The notes under the pieces: model-generated
Databases searched by the model: none
Seen by the model: only the letters and a program-made list of their open reading frames with translations
Told to the model about the DNA's origin: nothing
Shown: piece by piece, positions 44,880 to 57,269 of the stretch
How positions within the stretch are numbered: position 1 is the first letter of the stretch
Layout of the letters: each line of letters starts with the position of its first letter
Program-made: the position numbers and the translations under genes
Source of the DNA: Ephemerocybe angulata
Taxonomy: Eukaryota; Basidiomycota; Agaricomycetes; Agaricales; Psathyrellaceae
Assembly (NCBI GenBank): GCA_013368325.1
Contig: JAACJK010000165.1
Coordinates: 930,001-994,000 of the forward strand
DNA length: 64,000 bases
Direction of reading: 5' to 3'

Positions 44880-47067
44880 CTACAACAATTCAGTTTCCTT
44901 GCAAAGGGATGTAAAAAAACCATCGGCAACAGCTCCTAATATCATCCGAGTCGTCCTCGTATCCTGTGAGTTCTGTTTGCGAGGCATCAGGGACCTTTTA
45001 CACAGAATTCGATGTAGCATAGGACGTACGGTGAGGGTGGGGGCAATGTGATAATGAGTATTGCCTCTGTATCTAGCTTCCCTTCCTCGGATTCTCACAA
45101 ACTCATCCCGAAAGTCTACAGGTGGGTAAGGCGTGTTAGCGTCGACGAGGTACATTTAACATTAGCAGCTGACCGGCTACTCTGCGGAGCATCAACAATA
45201 CGAAAGTAGGAAAAACTCACATTTTGTAACGGTTACTGCATCATTACTTCTTTCTGTACCGTAAGTTGGTACATAGTCCACTACCCGCGTCCCTGCTTTC
45301 AACTTTTTGTCCAATAAATCGCATTTGTTCATGATCAAAATGAGCGTAATGTCGGCGAGGATTGGGGAGGAACAGACGGTGCGCCAGATATGGAAAGAAT
45401 GCTCCAGCTTGTTTATGTGGGAACCTTCAGCTAGGCGTTCGTCAAATGCTGAAAGAGCTGGGCGAGCGGGAGGTGAACGTGTCAGCCATTGACTACTAGC
45501 AATGGGGGAATGAAAGCTTACGTGCCAGTATCACGATGGCATCCATGTTTACGAAAAACGGAATCCATCCTTTTTTCGCGTCTGTGAGGCCCCCACCCAT
45601 CTTGTAAAAGATCCATTTGGAGTCCCTTTGATGCGGTAATCTCATGTTTAACCTGATCGAAAGCTCCCCTTTTTTCGATGTAAAGGGCATGCGAATGGTA
45701 TGGGAGGATCGAAGGGATGGAAGGGAGTGGGGTAGCATGAGTCTAGGAAGCAATTCCACAAGTCCATCTACAAATGTCCCTCCACTTTTAAACTTCTGCA
45801 ATGTGTTGCTCCTAATATGATACTCGTGCACGCCGCGAGTGCGGATCTGAGCACGCAACACATCACGGTTGGAAGGTGTGTAGTTGTGCTGGGCAATTCG
45901 TTTAGTGTCGTCGAGAAAGCTGTGACCCGTGAAAAGAAACAGTCATAAGCAGGGAGATGGATAGATGGCGTGGGAGAAGGAGAAAAGGACGACGCCAGAG
46001 TGCTCTGATGTCCAGGAGAAGGTGATGAATTAGTCAGAGAAAGTAAAAGCCGCATTTTGGATACGCCGAGTGAACGCCGGAGGTGACGAAAGAAGAAGAA
46101 AGTAGCAATGAGTACTCACAAGCCAGTATCTGTCTCCAACGTGATCTTCTTGCTTCTCAGGAGCGCCCGAACTCCCTCGTCGTTCCACAGGCTGACGATA
46201 TCACCACAAGATTTTGTGATGGCCTCTGTTACCTCATCCACCCTCGCGCGATCCCTTCCATTTGACCTCAAGCTAGCCTCCAAGGCAGCCGCTGCATTTT
46301 CAATAGTCCACGATCTAGCCTCATTCGTCCATTTCCCTCCCAGCCCTCGCCCTCCCCCCATTCCTTCCGACACATCTCCAGAGTGAGTCGTGCGATCTCC
46401 CGACCCACTATTGATAACCTCAGGGCCGTCGGCTGCTTCCTCTATTCCGAGCCCGAGGCGACGTTTGAGGTCTGCCTCGACGCCTCGGAGGTGTGTGAGC
46501 CGCCGCTTGAGGAGTTGCTGAGAGGGTGTTATGGTCGACGGGTCGACATTTTCCTCGACTTGAATGGCGTCGAGAATTGTAATAACATTGTTCAGAAGGT
46601 TTAGGTGTATTATGGGACGCCAGTTTATGAGGTTCGACTGCCATTTGGGGTCATATGTCATTTGGATGCCTGGGGAAAGTGGGTTCGATGAGTATTCAGA
46701 GGCGAAACGAAAGGAAATGTGATAGACCTACTTCGTATCAAAGCAGATTTTCCTTGAATTATTTCAGCGTTAGCACCCAGAATCCAAGTTATGTTTGTCG
46801 GATGGCAAATGAACAGATGAATTACATGATAGAAGTGATGAATTGACACCTACCACTCCCACTCTGACCTAACAACAGCACCCTCACAGGCTCCCCGCTG
46901 CTCCTCAACTTTCGCCCCTCCGTTTCCAACATTTGCTCTATATCGTCGCTCCTTTCCTTTGCCTTCGCATCCATGGCCTTGCGCACCCTCCGTTCACTAG
47001 GGGTCTCGTTCGCTGGTGCGCGCGTGAACACTTCGAGGGGGTCATAGTCCTCAGCTATTTGCGCCAT
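44880..47067 (-). CDS. Diverged G-alpha-like GTP-binding protein
   Basis: This multi-exon gene starts MAQIAEDYDPLEVFTRAPAN and ends FTSLCKETELL. The P-loop is restored across two introns as LLLGQSGSGKSALIRSIQMT. A long Gly/Ser-rich helical-domain insert follows. Switch I reads DVLRAQIRTRGVHEY, where conventional G-alpha has LRTRVKTTG, so the catalytic Arg is replaced by Gln. Switch II reads FYKMGGGLTDAKKGW instead of FDVGGQRSERKKW, losing the catalytic Gln and the Asp. NKCDLLDKKL (base recognition) is intact, and KYFRDEFVRI and DTRTTRMILGAV follow. The N-terminus lacks the myristoylated Gly. It probably binds nucleotide but hydrolyses poorly or not at all. It fits the expanded, non-canonical G-alpha group of Agaricomycetes. 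Confidence 0.85.
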
Positions 47068-47657
47068 ATGACATTCAGCGGTGTATGGTTGGCAATATCG
47101 AGCCGTATTTTGGGAGGAGTGAAAAATAAAGGGGGAGGAGGTAGAGAGTGAGTTCCGGGCTAGAAGGTCAACCCTGGGTGGAGTACAGTGCGAGGGACCG
47201 AATCAAGACCGAATTGTCAACCACTGAGCAGAGACAAACTTAAAATGAGCCCGCAAGCCCGAACACAGCCTCCTACAGCCCTTCCAAGGCTGTATACACC
47301 TATGATTGACATCTGCGGTAAGGCACGGTGACTCCTGGCTATGAACAGGTGCAGCCTGTGCTAATAGATTCACAGCTTGTGCACAGCTAGTAGAAATGCA
47401 GTGCTCCGAGCTGCGACCGTCATCATCGACACTACAGCCTACCGGAACCGACCTGTGGTGTCTGGCGCAGAAGTAGTGCGATGAATAGTGTCTTAAAATT
47501 TCCTTCGTGTATTAGCCTCAACGTGGTACAGGCAACAGCAGTGTGTGATGACAAGGTCCACTTGATTCCAGATACCCGCGGTCCTGCGAAAGGTTCAAGT
47601 CTTGTTTCAAGTTTTGGAATCGGAAGTCCCGACATCGTATAGGCTCGATTCCAGCAG
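47068..47657. other. Intergenic, with possible 3' debris of the oxidase pseudogene
   Basis: The left part is the G-alpha promoter region. Around 47430-47657 minus-strand sequence might be the decayed C-terminus of the oxidase, but I cannot align the usual C-terminal motif. Confidence 0.4.
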
Positions 47658-49415
47658 TTACTCGTTCCCCAGGGTTGCGTGATTTCCACTCACCTCGTTA
47701 ACGTACGCAGCGCCATTCGGAACAAGTATCTGCCCCTCAGCCTTCTCCGCCAACGTCGCATTCGTAGCGACAGTGAAGCTAGCAATGCTAAAGCTAGACG
47801 CCGTCGCACCACTTCGGGTTGACAGCGTTATCAATGATAGGTGCAGCAGCACCTGGGCCGACAATGTGCCCGATGATACAGTAAATCCGCCCGGCTGCTC
47901 TACCGTGAGGCGCTGGGCCGCGTTGATAGCAGTCGCATTCTGCGCGATATCCTTGCCAGTGTAGATCCGACCAACGATAAGCGCCGACGCTCCAGAACCC
48001 TCGTCTTCAAAGACATCAATGTACAAGTCAAAGAATGTCTGGAACTGCTTCGTCTCGGGCAAGTACGGTATGTCCTCCGCGTCGAGTTTGTCGAACAGGG
48101 GCGGCATCGAGGCTGGACGTGCAGTCGCAGCGGGGAGAGCTCATAGTATACAAAGAGTCCGTTCTCAACGTAGCGGTTCGGGAGGGAGTGAATGTCTTTA
48201 CTGTGAGTGATATGATTGCAGCGAAGGTGGAAGGTCCTCCGTCTTTGAGAGCCCAGAAGAGGTCGGGACTCGAGGCAGCATCGGCTGTGACGAACTTCCC
48301 TGAGGCGGTTACCGCCTCGAACGAGAGTACTTGATCGGCGGCTATCGGTATGAGTGTATGAGCGCGTCGGTCGGTGAATGGAATTGATAAGTATGGTGCG
48401 TCCCCATCCGTAGAAGGTAGCCAGAGGTCCGTGACATCCACCTTGGATGTAACCCCCGCCGGCGAAACCGACAGTCTAAACGCTGATCAGGATCCGCAAA
48501 CCACGATACATGTTGGCTCGAAGACGTACCGGACATTCCCCAGCGACGGCAACCTAAGGCGGACTCTGCTTATTCGCCAACCTCAACAGCTCGCGTCCCT
48601 GAATCCCAGCACCAACAGTCACAGCTCCTTCCCTCCACGTACCCGGGCCCGTATACTTCTTGACAAACGACACATCCTTGAACGCATGTGTGTTAGGATG
48701 AGCGAGCCCCAGCCCGTGCTGCGTCCCATGAAGTCGTGCCCGGTGTTGCGGATGATGAGGCGGAGGTTGTTCTTGCGCGCGAAGTCGATCGTGTATTTGA
48801 TGTGTTCGCGCGTCTTGGCGAGGACGACGTAGTCGCCGTAGAAGCCTCTTGCGCACGATGAAGACTCGGAGGATTCAGGGAAGGGATGTTCGTCCAGTAA
48901 GTCCAAAGATTGGAGATGGGGTGGTCGATGCTATGGAGGAAGAAAGGTTAGTCGTCGCTGGAGCGCTGAAGAATACGATGAGGAGGGGAGGATCATATCA
49001 AGGTGGACTATCGGAACCAACACTGGGGCCTAATGATGAAAGACGTGGCATTAATGAGGACGACTCACTTCCACTGCTCGTCACCCCAGTTCGTCTGAAC
49101 CTCCGCGCACTTCGCTGCATCAAAGGTCTGGATAGTCCCATCTAGCGTTTGATAGCATACTGCACCAGGAGGGATCGCGAGTTGAAGATTTCTTCCCACT
49201 GTTCGGTTGAACGAAGCCCAAGCAGCCGTCCAAGGATATGCACGGTCTCCCGGGTACGACTTACAAGCGTACCTCTGCCCTCCAGGCCTGGTCACAATAT
49301 TAGATGATGCGGCAGCGATGTCAGAATCGGTGAATGTAATCTCGGTGTTTTGAGCGCGCGAGCTGGGGAGGAGGTTCAAGGAGAGCGCTCCCAACAACGT
49401 GAAGAGCGACCTCAT
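47658..49415 (-). pseudogene. FAD-linked (berberine-bridge-like) oxidase, broken
   Basis: The start is intact: signal peptide MRSLFTLLGALSLNLLPSSR, then CKSYPGDRAYPWTAAWASFN, typical of secreted fungal FAD-linked oxidases. Further family blocks are YTIDFARKNNLRLIIRNTGH, DFMGRSTGWGS, HAFKDVSF, GAGIQGRELL, TVGFAGGGYIQGGCHGPL, ADQVLSFEAVTASGKFVTAD and DLFWALKDGGPSTFA. The reading frame is lost at least twice by apparent one-base deletions (near 48870 and 48685). A TAG at 48554-48556 follows ANKQSPP in frame, and the splice donor after GPLATFYG (near 48420) is missing. The usual C-terminal motif is not found. The enzyme is therefore almost certainly inactive. Confidence 0.85.
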
Positions 49416-50603
49416 CTTCGACGAGGTGAAGGAGCACAGAGAGGCAGTAGGCGATCACGGAATGGAAGCAGAGAGTACTGATGGTCGATATCTAACCTTA
49501 GTAACCTACCACCGAAAGAGGAGAAGAACCGAAAATAGCAATCCATTAGGCAACTTTTGGCACCCAGGGGATGGACCATGACGCCAAACGAACAAGGATT
49601 GTCAGCTTAGGGGCTGGGGCGGGTCCGTTAGCCAATAGAAGAATTGAAGAGCGAATGCGTCTTGACTCTGGACGAGGGGAACGGTTGGGAAGTACCTAGG
49701 GGGAGCCAAGACCGCATCTTCCTATGCCCAGCTAATCTCACCCAAGCATAATTTCGTGGGGCGGTGGTTATAGTAGATCATTCCGAGGATAAGGCGAGGC
49801 TGAGGTGGCTCGTTCCTGTGATAGTTTGTCGACAGAATTGGATGGATGGTGTTGCGGGATAAGTACATTGCCAGCCCTGAAGCTCACTTACCGGGCCTCT
49901 CGATGGCGTACACACTGCGAAGCGGGTCAGTGGGATGTAGTCCAACAGCTCAGAAGCACCAACGGCGAACCGACCTTCTCGGGGCGTAGAAATCGGAGAA
50001 GTAAGTATTCACGCACAGGTGACGCGCGAGTATGGTTTCATGAAGCCAAAGGGGTTTGACTGGGAGTTAGAGCGATGTTTGCTTTCTGAGTTCCGTAGTG
50101 TAGTTGACCGCGCCGGGCCGAGTCTTGCTGTTGTATTGCTGAATATCTCCAAGTGCGCGCAGTCACGGTCGTCCCCACCCGCCAAACATTTCCTTGTGAG
50201 CGCGATTTAGTGGCAGTATGAGGACCTAGGGAGCTTGGATTAACTTTGAGGGTTTGGAAAGGATAGTCAGTCTAAGGAGAGGCCGTGTCAAAGAGAGCGT
50301 TGGCAGCAGTGAACGTCGAGAGCAAGCCTTGAGTTGATGATTTTCCACATCTTCGGGATTCACATGGCCTAATCTTATCTAATACGGGGAATCTTATCTT
50401 ATCTCGTCAGCATTCTTGATTAGCGCTCACAGGGGAGGCCGACATCTCCGGAATACAGCACTGACAAACTCTGAATGCACCGCTCGGATCGGAACCGTAT
50501 CTTCGCCACGTTCCACCATCGTCACCCAATACATTTGACCACGTTTCCGCGGTGCAAGCACATTTAAGAGTACGAATCCCATTATCTTCCAACACCCCCA
50601 GTC
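49416..50603. other. Intergenic, divergent promoters
   Basis: This lies between the oxidase pseudogene and the F-box gene. A GATA-like TCTTATCTTATCTCGTC run sits near 50390-50408. No coding signal is supported. Confidence 0.5.
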
Positions 50604-52482
50604 ATGCTACGCCGTTTCTTTCCTTCGACTCGAAACGTGGCTTCAATCGGCCCACCGATACAGAACCAGAGCACGGGCGCTTCCAGTGTAGTGCCGATTG
50701 GAATCGTCGAAGAAGTTCCTACCGAGATATGGACACATATCGTGAGCTTTGCAGAGGTTTCTGATGTCAAGAGTCTAGGGCAGGTACTTGTTCCTTCCAG
50801 CATTGTCCGCTTGAATACGATCGTGAACTCACGCCTTGTTCAATGGCCAGGTCTCGCGATTCCTACGCCAGATGCTTTATAGCACATCTACTTGGGCTTC
50901 TTTACTACGGTCTGTATGCAAGGATAACGCCATCTTCCTTGGGTCATACCCCATCGACGAGATGAGCCTCCCCGCCCTCCAGCGCGCAGCCCTCGGGCCA
51001 AGTCTATGGAAGGCCATGCTCGAGAAACATCTCTCTCGGAGAACCTCAAAGAAGCTCAGTATAGGATCGACAAAACTCGAGACACGTTCTTCCAGAAGGA
51101 TCTCAATCGAAGCTGACCAGTACTTCCTCGTCCCAGGAGGGCGGTTCTTGGTGACAGCGAACCTGGATCTCCTTGCACTCTGGGACCTTGGCTTTGTGGG
51201 ACAATCTCCGAAGGAAGAGCCCAAGCTCATATGCAAAATCGAGTACGGAAGTTACTTCTACATATCCCAGCTAGCCATCTGTGCGCTTAACGATGACGCG
51301 CTCCAGGTCGCCGTTGCGACTGAGCTTCGACGCCCAGGTAGTGCCGTCACGTACGTCCTCCTCTCCCGTGACCGGTTGTACGCGGACCTAGGATGGGTGA
51401 TGACTGAATTATTAACGGTAGCGTTCGGTTATACCACATACGGCCAGCGTCGGAATCACCGGTATTTGAGAATGCAGCGAAGACCTGGCTCGAGGTGAGC
51501 TGCGGCACGGCGCCAAAAGGAGGGTGTCGATCCATTTCAATACGAGACTCGCGCATCTTCGTCAACCTATTCCGGGAGCTATCCGAGTTCTTCGTATTTT
51601 GGGATATCAGCACAAATCGGTGTATTGCGATGCAGTCGCCTACTCCAAGCGACGGTACCGGTGATCCTGATATCAATGTACGTCCGGTTGTCTTTACACA
51701 AATTAGTACATCAATCTAACTGCACCCCTTCATATCAGGCAACATTTACAGGAGAATACATCATCACCTTCTCCAGTGCGTCGATTCAAGTATTCAGAGT
51801 CTCCTTCGACCACCCTGCTGCCACCCATGCCGACGAAAACCTTGGACTCTCACTCGCCGCTGAGACGCATTGGTCTCCCTGGTGCCCACCCGAAACGGAG
51901 GTGCAATTTCCGTTCGAAGCCCACACACCCCACTCGGCCACCTTCTCCATTCCTTCTGGATGGCACCATGGTACCCATCTCCCTCTCGTGTTCGACATCA
52001 TAACACGGAACGGACATCCCTCATCAGCGGTCAATGACGCCCTGGTATCATCGTCGACCTTCATTCGCCGATTTATGCTAGACGTCACCAGCGGCTCGAC
52101 CTGTGTGGCATCTCTTGAACTGCTCGCAACATCCATCCTCCAACCACCTCAGGTATACCGACCGAGGGTGAAGGCACACGGATCCTACGACCTAGGCTTT
52201 GCATCTACGACGATGTTGCTGGAGCATACGAAGTACCAGCGCCAGAAGATCGTCATATACTCGATCATTCAGCCTTCTAACCTCAGTGAGAAGCAGAGGG
52301 CTAGGTGGGTACTAAATGAAAGCGAGCAGAAAGCTGGGGTGGACGCGTTGATTGGACTGACAACGATGCAGACCGAAGACGTGAACCGGTCTTCATTCTG
52401 CTCCGCGTCTGGGCGATGCGTATACCGAATATGGGACGATAAAGTGACTGGTGCAGCGTTTATCGACGATTATATCTATTAG
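50604..52482 (+). CDS. F-box protein with beta-propeller-like C-terminal region
   Basis: Four exons (50604-50783, 50851-51350, 51422-51677, 51739-52482) give 559 residues. The F-box is split by intron 1: VPTEIWTHIVSFAEVSDVKS joined to LGQVSRFLRQMLYSTSTWAS. The rest alternates short beta-like segments (GGRFLVTANLDLLALWDLG, RIFVNLFRELSEFFVFWDIS, ATFTGEYIITFSSASIQVFR, SSFCSASGRCVYRIWDD) that resemble a WD-like propeller without clear WD repeats. F-box proteins link substrates to SCF ubiquitin ligases. The substrate is unknown. This layout is common in Agaricomycetes. Confidence 0.82.
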
Positions 52483-53055
52483 CCCTGCGCTTTAGCACCA
52501 CCATTCCAGTGTTGAAAGGTATAATTTAGTCTTTCCCTTTCGTTGACTGCGTGCCTCTCGAAAATCGTTCCCTTAGTTTACATATACTCCTTCAGTCTCT
52601 CTTCTTTCCCGAGCTCTGTCATTTTAACTTCTGTGGCCCCAGTGTTATGTATCTCTCCACGATGTATGTAAAATATGGAAAGGAGCTACAGTCTCAGTGG
52701 GTCAAATAGTCGCAAGAGCCCAGGTCGACACTGTCTTTCCGATTTAAAGTATGCGAAAGAGTAGTAGCAGTAAAGCACCCTATATCAAGCCAGATGCCTT
52801 CAAGTTGGAACTCGTAACGGCATCGCCGACTGCGTTGAATATAGCCACGGCGATGGTCGTATCCTGTTGCCGTTCACGAAATCAGACTTTTTGCTACACA
52901 GAAGTTGAGTTAGAAATGGCTATGATAAGGGTCACTTGTTGAAGTAATCAGGCAATATGTAACTGAAAAGCGAGATAATAGTAGAACAAATCGTACATAT
53001 GCAGCCAGAGGTCTGGCTTGCCTCTTGTTTCTGCATCGCTCTCTAGCCCTTTCCC
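52483..53055. other. Intergenic, convergent 3' regions
   Basis: AT-richer sequence between convergent stops; no gene seen. Confidence 0.5.
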
Positions 53056-54013
53056 TCATGCTGATCTCCAGTCCGGGGTGTGATACGCAAGGTACACACT
53101 CGCCGAAACGTCGGTGCACATACGAGCGAGTCCAGCATCCTCTCGATGCTCGTAGGGGAATGGTGAGCCCTCGGTAATGTTCATGAAGCGCTGAAGCAAA
53201 GCATCAAACGATTCTTCTTCCCGGTAGCCTCTAACACCCCTTTGAATGCCGGAGTGAGAATCGGGGAAGCGCTTGCGGACTCTCTCCACAACAGATTCGA
53301 GTTCCAACCAGTACCCTATCCCAGGGATGCGCCCGTTGTAGCTCATGGCCCGCCAATACAGGACCGAAATGAGCTCAAGCACATCTGGTTGATGCTCCAT
53401 GACAGACAGGATCACGTCCAACGCCCTGTTGAGCTGTTTGATCTCCAGCATGCCAGCAGCGTACAGGTCACCAACAAAGGCCGCAATACACTGCGCCTCC
53501 GCCATTCTCTGTTCAGCTGCGACGGCACCAAGGTTGATCTTTCCTAGCCGCATTCTCCTCAACTAGATAGGGAAAAAGTTCAATCGTCAGTGTACAATAC
53601 ATATAAAGCCATGTTGAGGAAGTACTCACGCTCTTTTCAAGCTTTGAGATGACTCTTGAAAACATTGCCTCCTTGAACCGGAGATCCAGGCAGGACTGAG
53701 GCGAACCAGCCTGCATCCTCTCAACGTCATATCTCCGGAGCTCCTGATAGACCTCCCCCACGATCAGAGCCGAACTCCTGGTGTCGGCCTCTCCGATATC
53801 GAGCCCCGTACCACTTTCAAGGAGGCTAAGGACTCCGGACTCTACCTCTGCATTGCCGGGCAAGGTCAATTCTACGCAGCCGTCCCAGATTGTTCGAGCA
53901 ACGATTTTGGCGGCGCGGGTGTACTCCTCGACTTGTGGGACGGGAAAGATTCTATTGGCATTTCCAAGCTCAATAGGATCCTTCATCTCTAGGTTGAAGA
54001 ACGGGCGTTGCAT
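53056..54013 (-). CDS. Helical protein of unknown function, weakly MIF4G-like
   Basis: Two exons (54013-53630, 53562-53056) give 296 residues, MQRPFFNLEMKDPIELGN to AYHTPDWRSA. It is predicted largely helical. FSRVISKLEKS, AAFVGDLYAAGMLEIKQLNR and ALDVILSVMEHQPDVLELIS recall the helical pairs of MIF4G/HEAT-type repeats, but the match is weak and I do not claim it as MIF4G. Both exons keep frame and the intron is a clean GTGAGT...CTAG. I do not recognise an orthologue. Confidence 0.65.
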
Positions 54014-54471
54014 GGTGGACGTGCTGTGGCGATGGTGTGAATGAGAGAAGACTGGGGCTTGGAGAGTCTATTAACTCACGAGGAGGCTCATTAAATATCC
54101 AACACTGAAATGGGCTTTGCCCATCTCAAATAATTCGTCGGCAAAGCGCACGCAGCGAAGCGTGCGTTGGGCTATTAAGCGCCGCGGGCGCTTTGTGCCG
54201 TCTGCGCTTGAGCCTGATTTGACATTGACGTACGTTGAGCAAAGCACATAGGCAGGTATAAGGTGTTGCTTACATACATCGGGTATAGGTGGTGGAAGGG
54301 CGAATATGACACAAGGCGAGGGATATGCAGGAGCGCAGGGGAGAAACGTCGGCGCTTCGATCAGTCACTATTTATATGTCAGAGAACCCGGAGAAATGCG
54401 TGTCCTCGAATTCGCAAGCAAGAACGCGAAAGAGTCCCGATCACCCGCCCCAGTCGCCCGCCTCGCCCTCA
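54014..54471. other. Intergenic with GC-rich palindromes
   Basis: A GCGCACGCAGCGAAGCGTGCG-type palindrome lies at about 54147-54167. TTAAGCGCCG at 54175-54184 runs into a second palindrome, GCGCCGCGGGCGC. No gene is seen. Confidence 0.45.
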
Positions 54472-56132
54472 TCATCCTGTCGACGGGAACCCCTTAATTC
54501 GCTCAGTATCACCTAGCCCACTCGACCCCACATTGCTCCCACCAGCCCTACTCGAAGCCCGCTCCCTCCTCGGCGGCTTCTCCAGTGCATTTGCAGGTGG
54601 TAGGATATGCTCAGCGTCGAAGAATCCGAGAACTGGCTCGACGTGTATGACTGGGGAGTCGGCGAACGATGCTGAGATGGGAGACGCGACTGCGATGTTG
54701 TAGAGCTTGTCGTCGCCCTCGACGACTTTGACCCTGACTTCTTGACCTTTGGTTTCGCCATCGGCATGGCCGCGAGCTGGCTCCTCGAAAGAGTGTCAAA
54801 CGGCACCTCGTTTGGCAAAGGGGTACCGCGCACCCTCCTTCGACCCGCCAACTGGTTCCCCTCCCCACGACGCCAGACACGATGCGGTTCTGGAGTGCAT
54901 CCTGACAGCGCAAGCTTCGGCAGATTCTGCTCGTCACTCAAAATAATCCCCCTCCCTTGGATGTGACTCGCCCTCTTCGCGGCGTAAGTCCTCCTCCCGG
55001 ATCCAGCATACATCCCTCCATCCAGATCGACGGCGTCCTCCTCGTCCTCTGGTATCGATGGTACGCCATTCCCTCGTTACCTCAACGAAGTCGCCGAACT
55101 CCTCCTAAACCTGCCTCAGGATCTGACGCAGGCTCGAACCCTTCGCTCTACTCCCGCTCCCACTGCGGCTCGAGGGACCGTTCTGACTTCAACTCCCACT
55201 CCCACTTCCACTCGACGAACTCGCGCTCGCCGATTGCACAACGTCCGAGCGCAGCAGGCGGGCCGCGCTCCCGCTTCCCTGGAACCCCTTGAACTCCTCG
55301 CCACCCGCATCTTCGGGCAGCACGCCCTGCTGCTTCAGCCTCTCAAGGTGAAGGCGTTCACGCTCGAGCTTGTCGCGGGTATCCTTGGACGCGGACGAAG
55401 ACGGCTTCTTCGATTTGGACTTCAGCTTCTTCGAGCTTGTCGAGAGCGTTTCGAGGTCAATCTGGGGCGTAGGTGGTGCGGAGTGCGAGAGCTGGGCAAT
55501 GACGGAAGCAAGACGGAAGGCGAGAAAGGTGCTGCACCGGGGTCGGGGTGGAAGAAGAAATTCGTATTCGATCAGGGGCGGGGCGTTCTACTCTCTTGTT
55601 TCTTCTTTCTCGGCACCGTCGTCGACGTCGAGCTGTTTTCCTCCACTGCTGTAGCCTCCCCATATCCCCCATCCCAATCTGCAGACAGCTCCGGAATCGC
55701 ACTCGTTTACTCCTCCTCACCCTGCCCCAGCCCATAGACCACATCATCCTCGCCACTCAGCTTCACCGGTACCGCCAGCCTTCGCTTCCCAGAGAGATCG
55801 AACCTGAAGAGCGTGATGCCCTCTTCCTCCCTCTCCCAAAGTTCCAATGCGTCGAGACCCGCTCCACATCCGTGTCTGACTCTAGCAGCCCCTCCCTTTC
55901 ATTCGGCTGTGCTGTCGCAATGCAGTGTATCGTTCCGGCGAGGGGGGGTGGGTGCGAAGGGGAGGATCCGTGGTTGTTGGCTGTCGTCGGGCTGCGCTCG
56001 GCGGAGACATGGGATTCATGCGGAGGCGGAGCCGGCGGTGGTAGAAAAGTAGGAGGAGAAGGCGGTAGAGATTGTATCGGAGAGGTCGCTGTGGCCGTCG
56101 GACGATGGGTCGTCGAGAGGGAGAGACGACAT
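54472..56132 (-). CDS. Disordered protein of unknown function, uncertain exon model
   Basis: Several minus-strand open segments line up as one gene. It starts MSSLPLDDPSSDGHSDLSDT at 56132. GLDALELWEREEEGITLFRF and DLSGKRRLAVPVKLSGEDDV follow, then a Lys/Ser-rich part with TRDKLERERLHLERLKQQGV (coiled coil), YAAKRASHIQGRGIILSDEQ, GQEVRVKVVEGDDKLYNIAV and IHVEPVLGFFDAEHILPP, ending IKGFPSTG. A good 50 nt intron (GTGCGC...CGAG) joins the last two parts. An in-frame TGA after SGSGSGSGS near 55190 has no obvious intron to remove it, so the gene may be damaged. I do not recognise a family. Confidence 0.5.
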
Positions 56133-57269
56133 GGCGGAAGGTAGAATAGTATCTGGCGGAGCGTGAGACCGAGCTGAGGGGCATAGACTCCCAATAAGCA
56201 AGGAGAACCGATGGAGAGTTATGAGCGCACCTCTGTATCTTTCAAACCAGTCACTCGATTCTGTCTCCGCAGGTATTCCAACTCAAGGTCCGTATTCGTG
56301 CAATTATTGCAGTTGAGTTCAATGGGGCAGTGGCAGTTTATCAGAGCTCGCTGTATCGAGGTGGTCAGGGCTAGAATACACCATGTCGAGAAGCGGGACG
56401 AGGATGAATACGTCGGTATACGTCGAGTCAGTTGTAGGCGGGATGAGTCGTTCCCGCACGGAATTCCGGTTGGGAACTGAAGTTGAAATATGCGCAGAAT
56501 AGATTATTGTCCATAGATATGCAATGGACCACGGTTAGCTACCTCGCGAGGAGAGGAGAATCGAAACACCCACCTGGTGCTGGTTGAGCTGGGGTATCAT
56601 ATCATCCGTCCTCGCCGAATGTTCATATCCAAGAAGCGGTGTACAAGAGAGTCAAGACCGAGGAAAAAGAGCACAAGTCGAACGATCCTGATTCCTCCTC
56701 GTGGATGACCGCCGATGAGCACAGTGCACACGAAAGCTGGTGATAAACCTGGTGAACGAATAATTTTGAGCAGCATGCGACCAGCAGAGAACGTTGGTTG
56801 GGGATTCGGGAAGGAGAGTCCCACGATCGGATTTCTCCGGCGCCCGTCGCGCGGATCTTATCTTATCTGACTCCTGAGGGAGGAGTAGCGCTGGGTGTGG
56901 AAGAAAGGCGCCCAGTTCTGTAGGAACAATGGTGCGAGATCGGCGCCCCTATGGTATTGCAGGGGCCGCAGGGCATGTATATATAGCAGAGTTGGGGTTA
57001 ACAGAGCGGTATGTTGACAAATTATTGGAGGTAAATAGAGAGGTGTGTTGGATGAGGCTTATCCAGACGTACTACAGTAGGAGATGTCCAGATACAGCGG
57101 AGCGGTATGTTAAGTAAAAGGTCGGGGATGAGAGAATACGAAACGTCTATGAGCAGATTATATGCATAGAACATAGGTAGGTTGGATAAAAAAAAGTAAG
57201 AATGCCAGTAATGTCGTGTGTATCATAGTCGTGCATATGTAGTTGGGCCGAGAATGTCGAGCCACACCA
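56133..57269. other. Intergenic, 1.1 kb
   Basis: No supported gene. A GATA-like TCTTATCTTATCTGAC run is present near 56857-56872. The repeated phrase GAGCGGTATGTT (57005 and 57101) is the only local repeat noticed. Confidence 0.45.
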
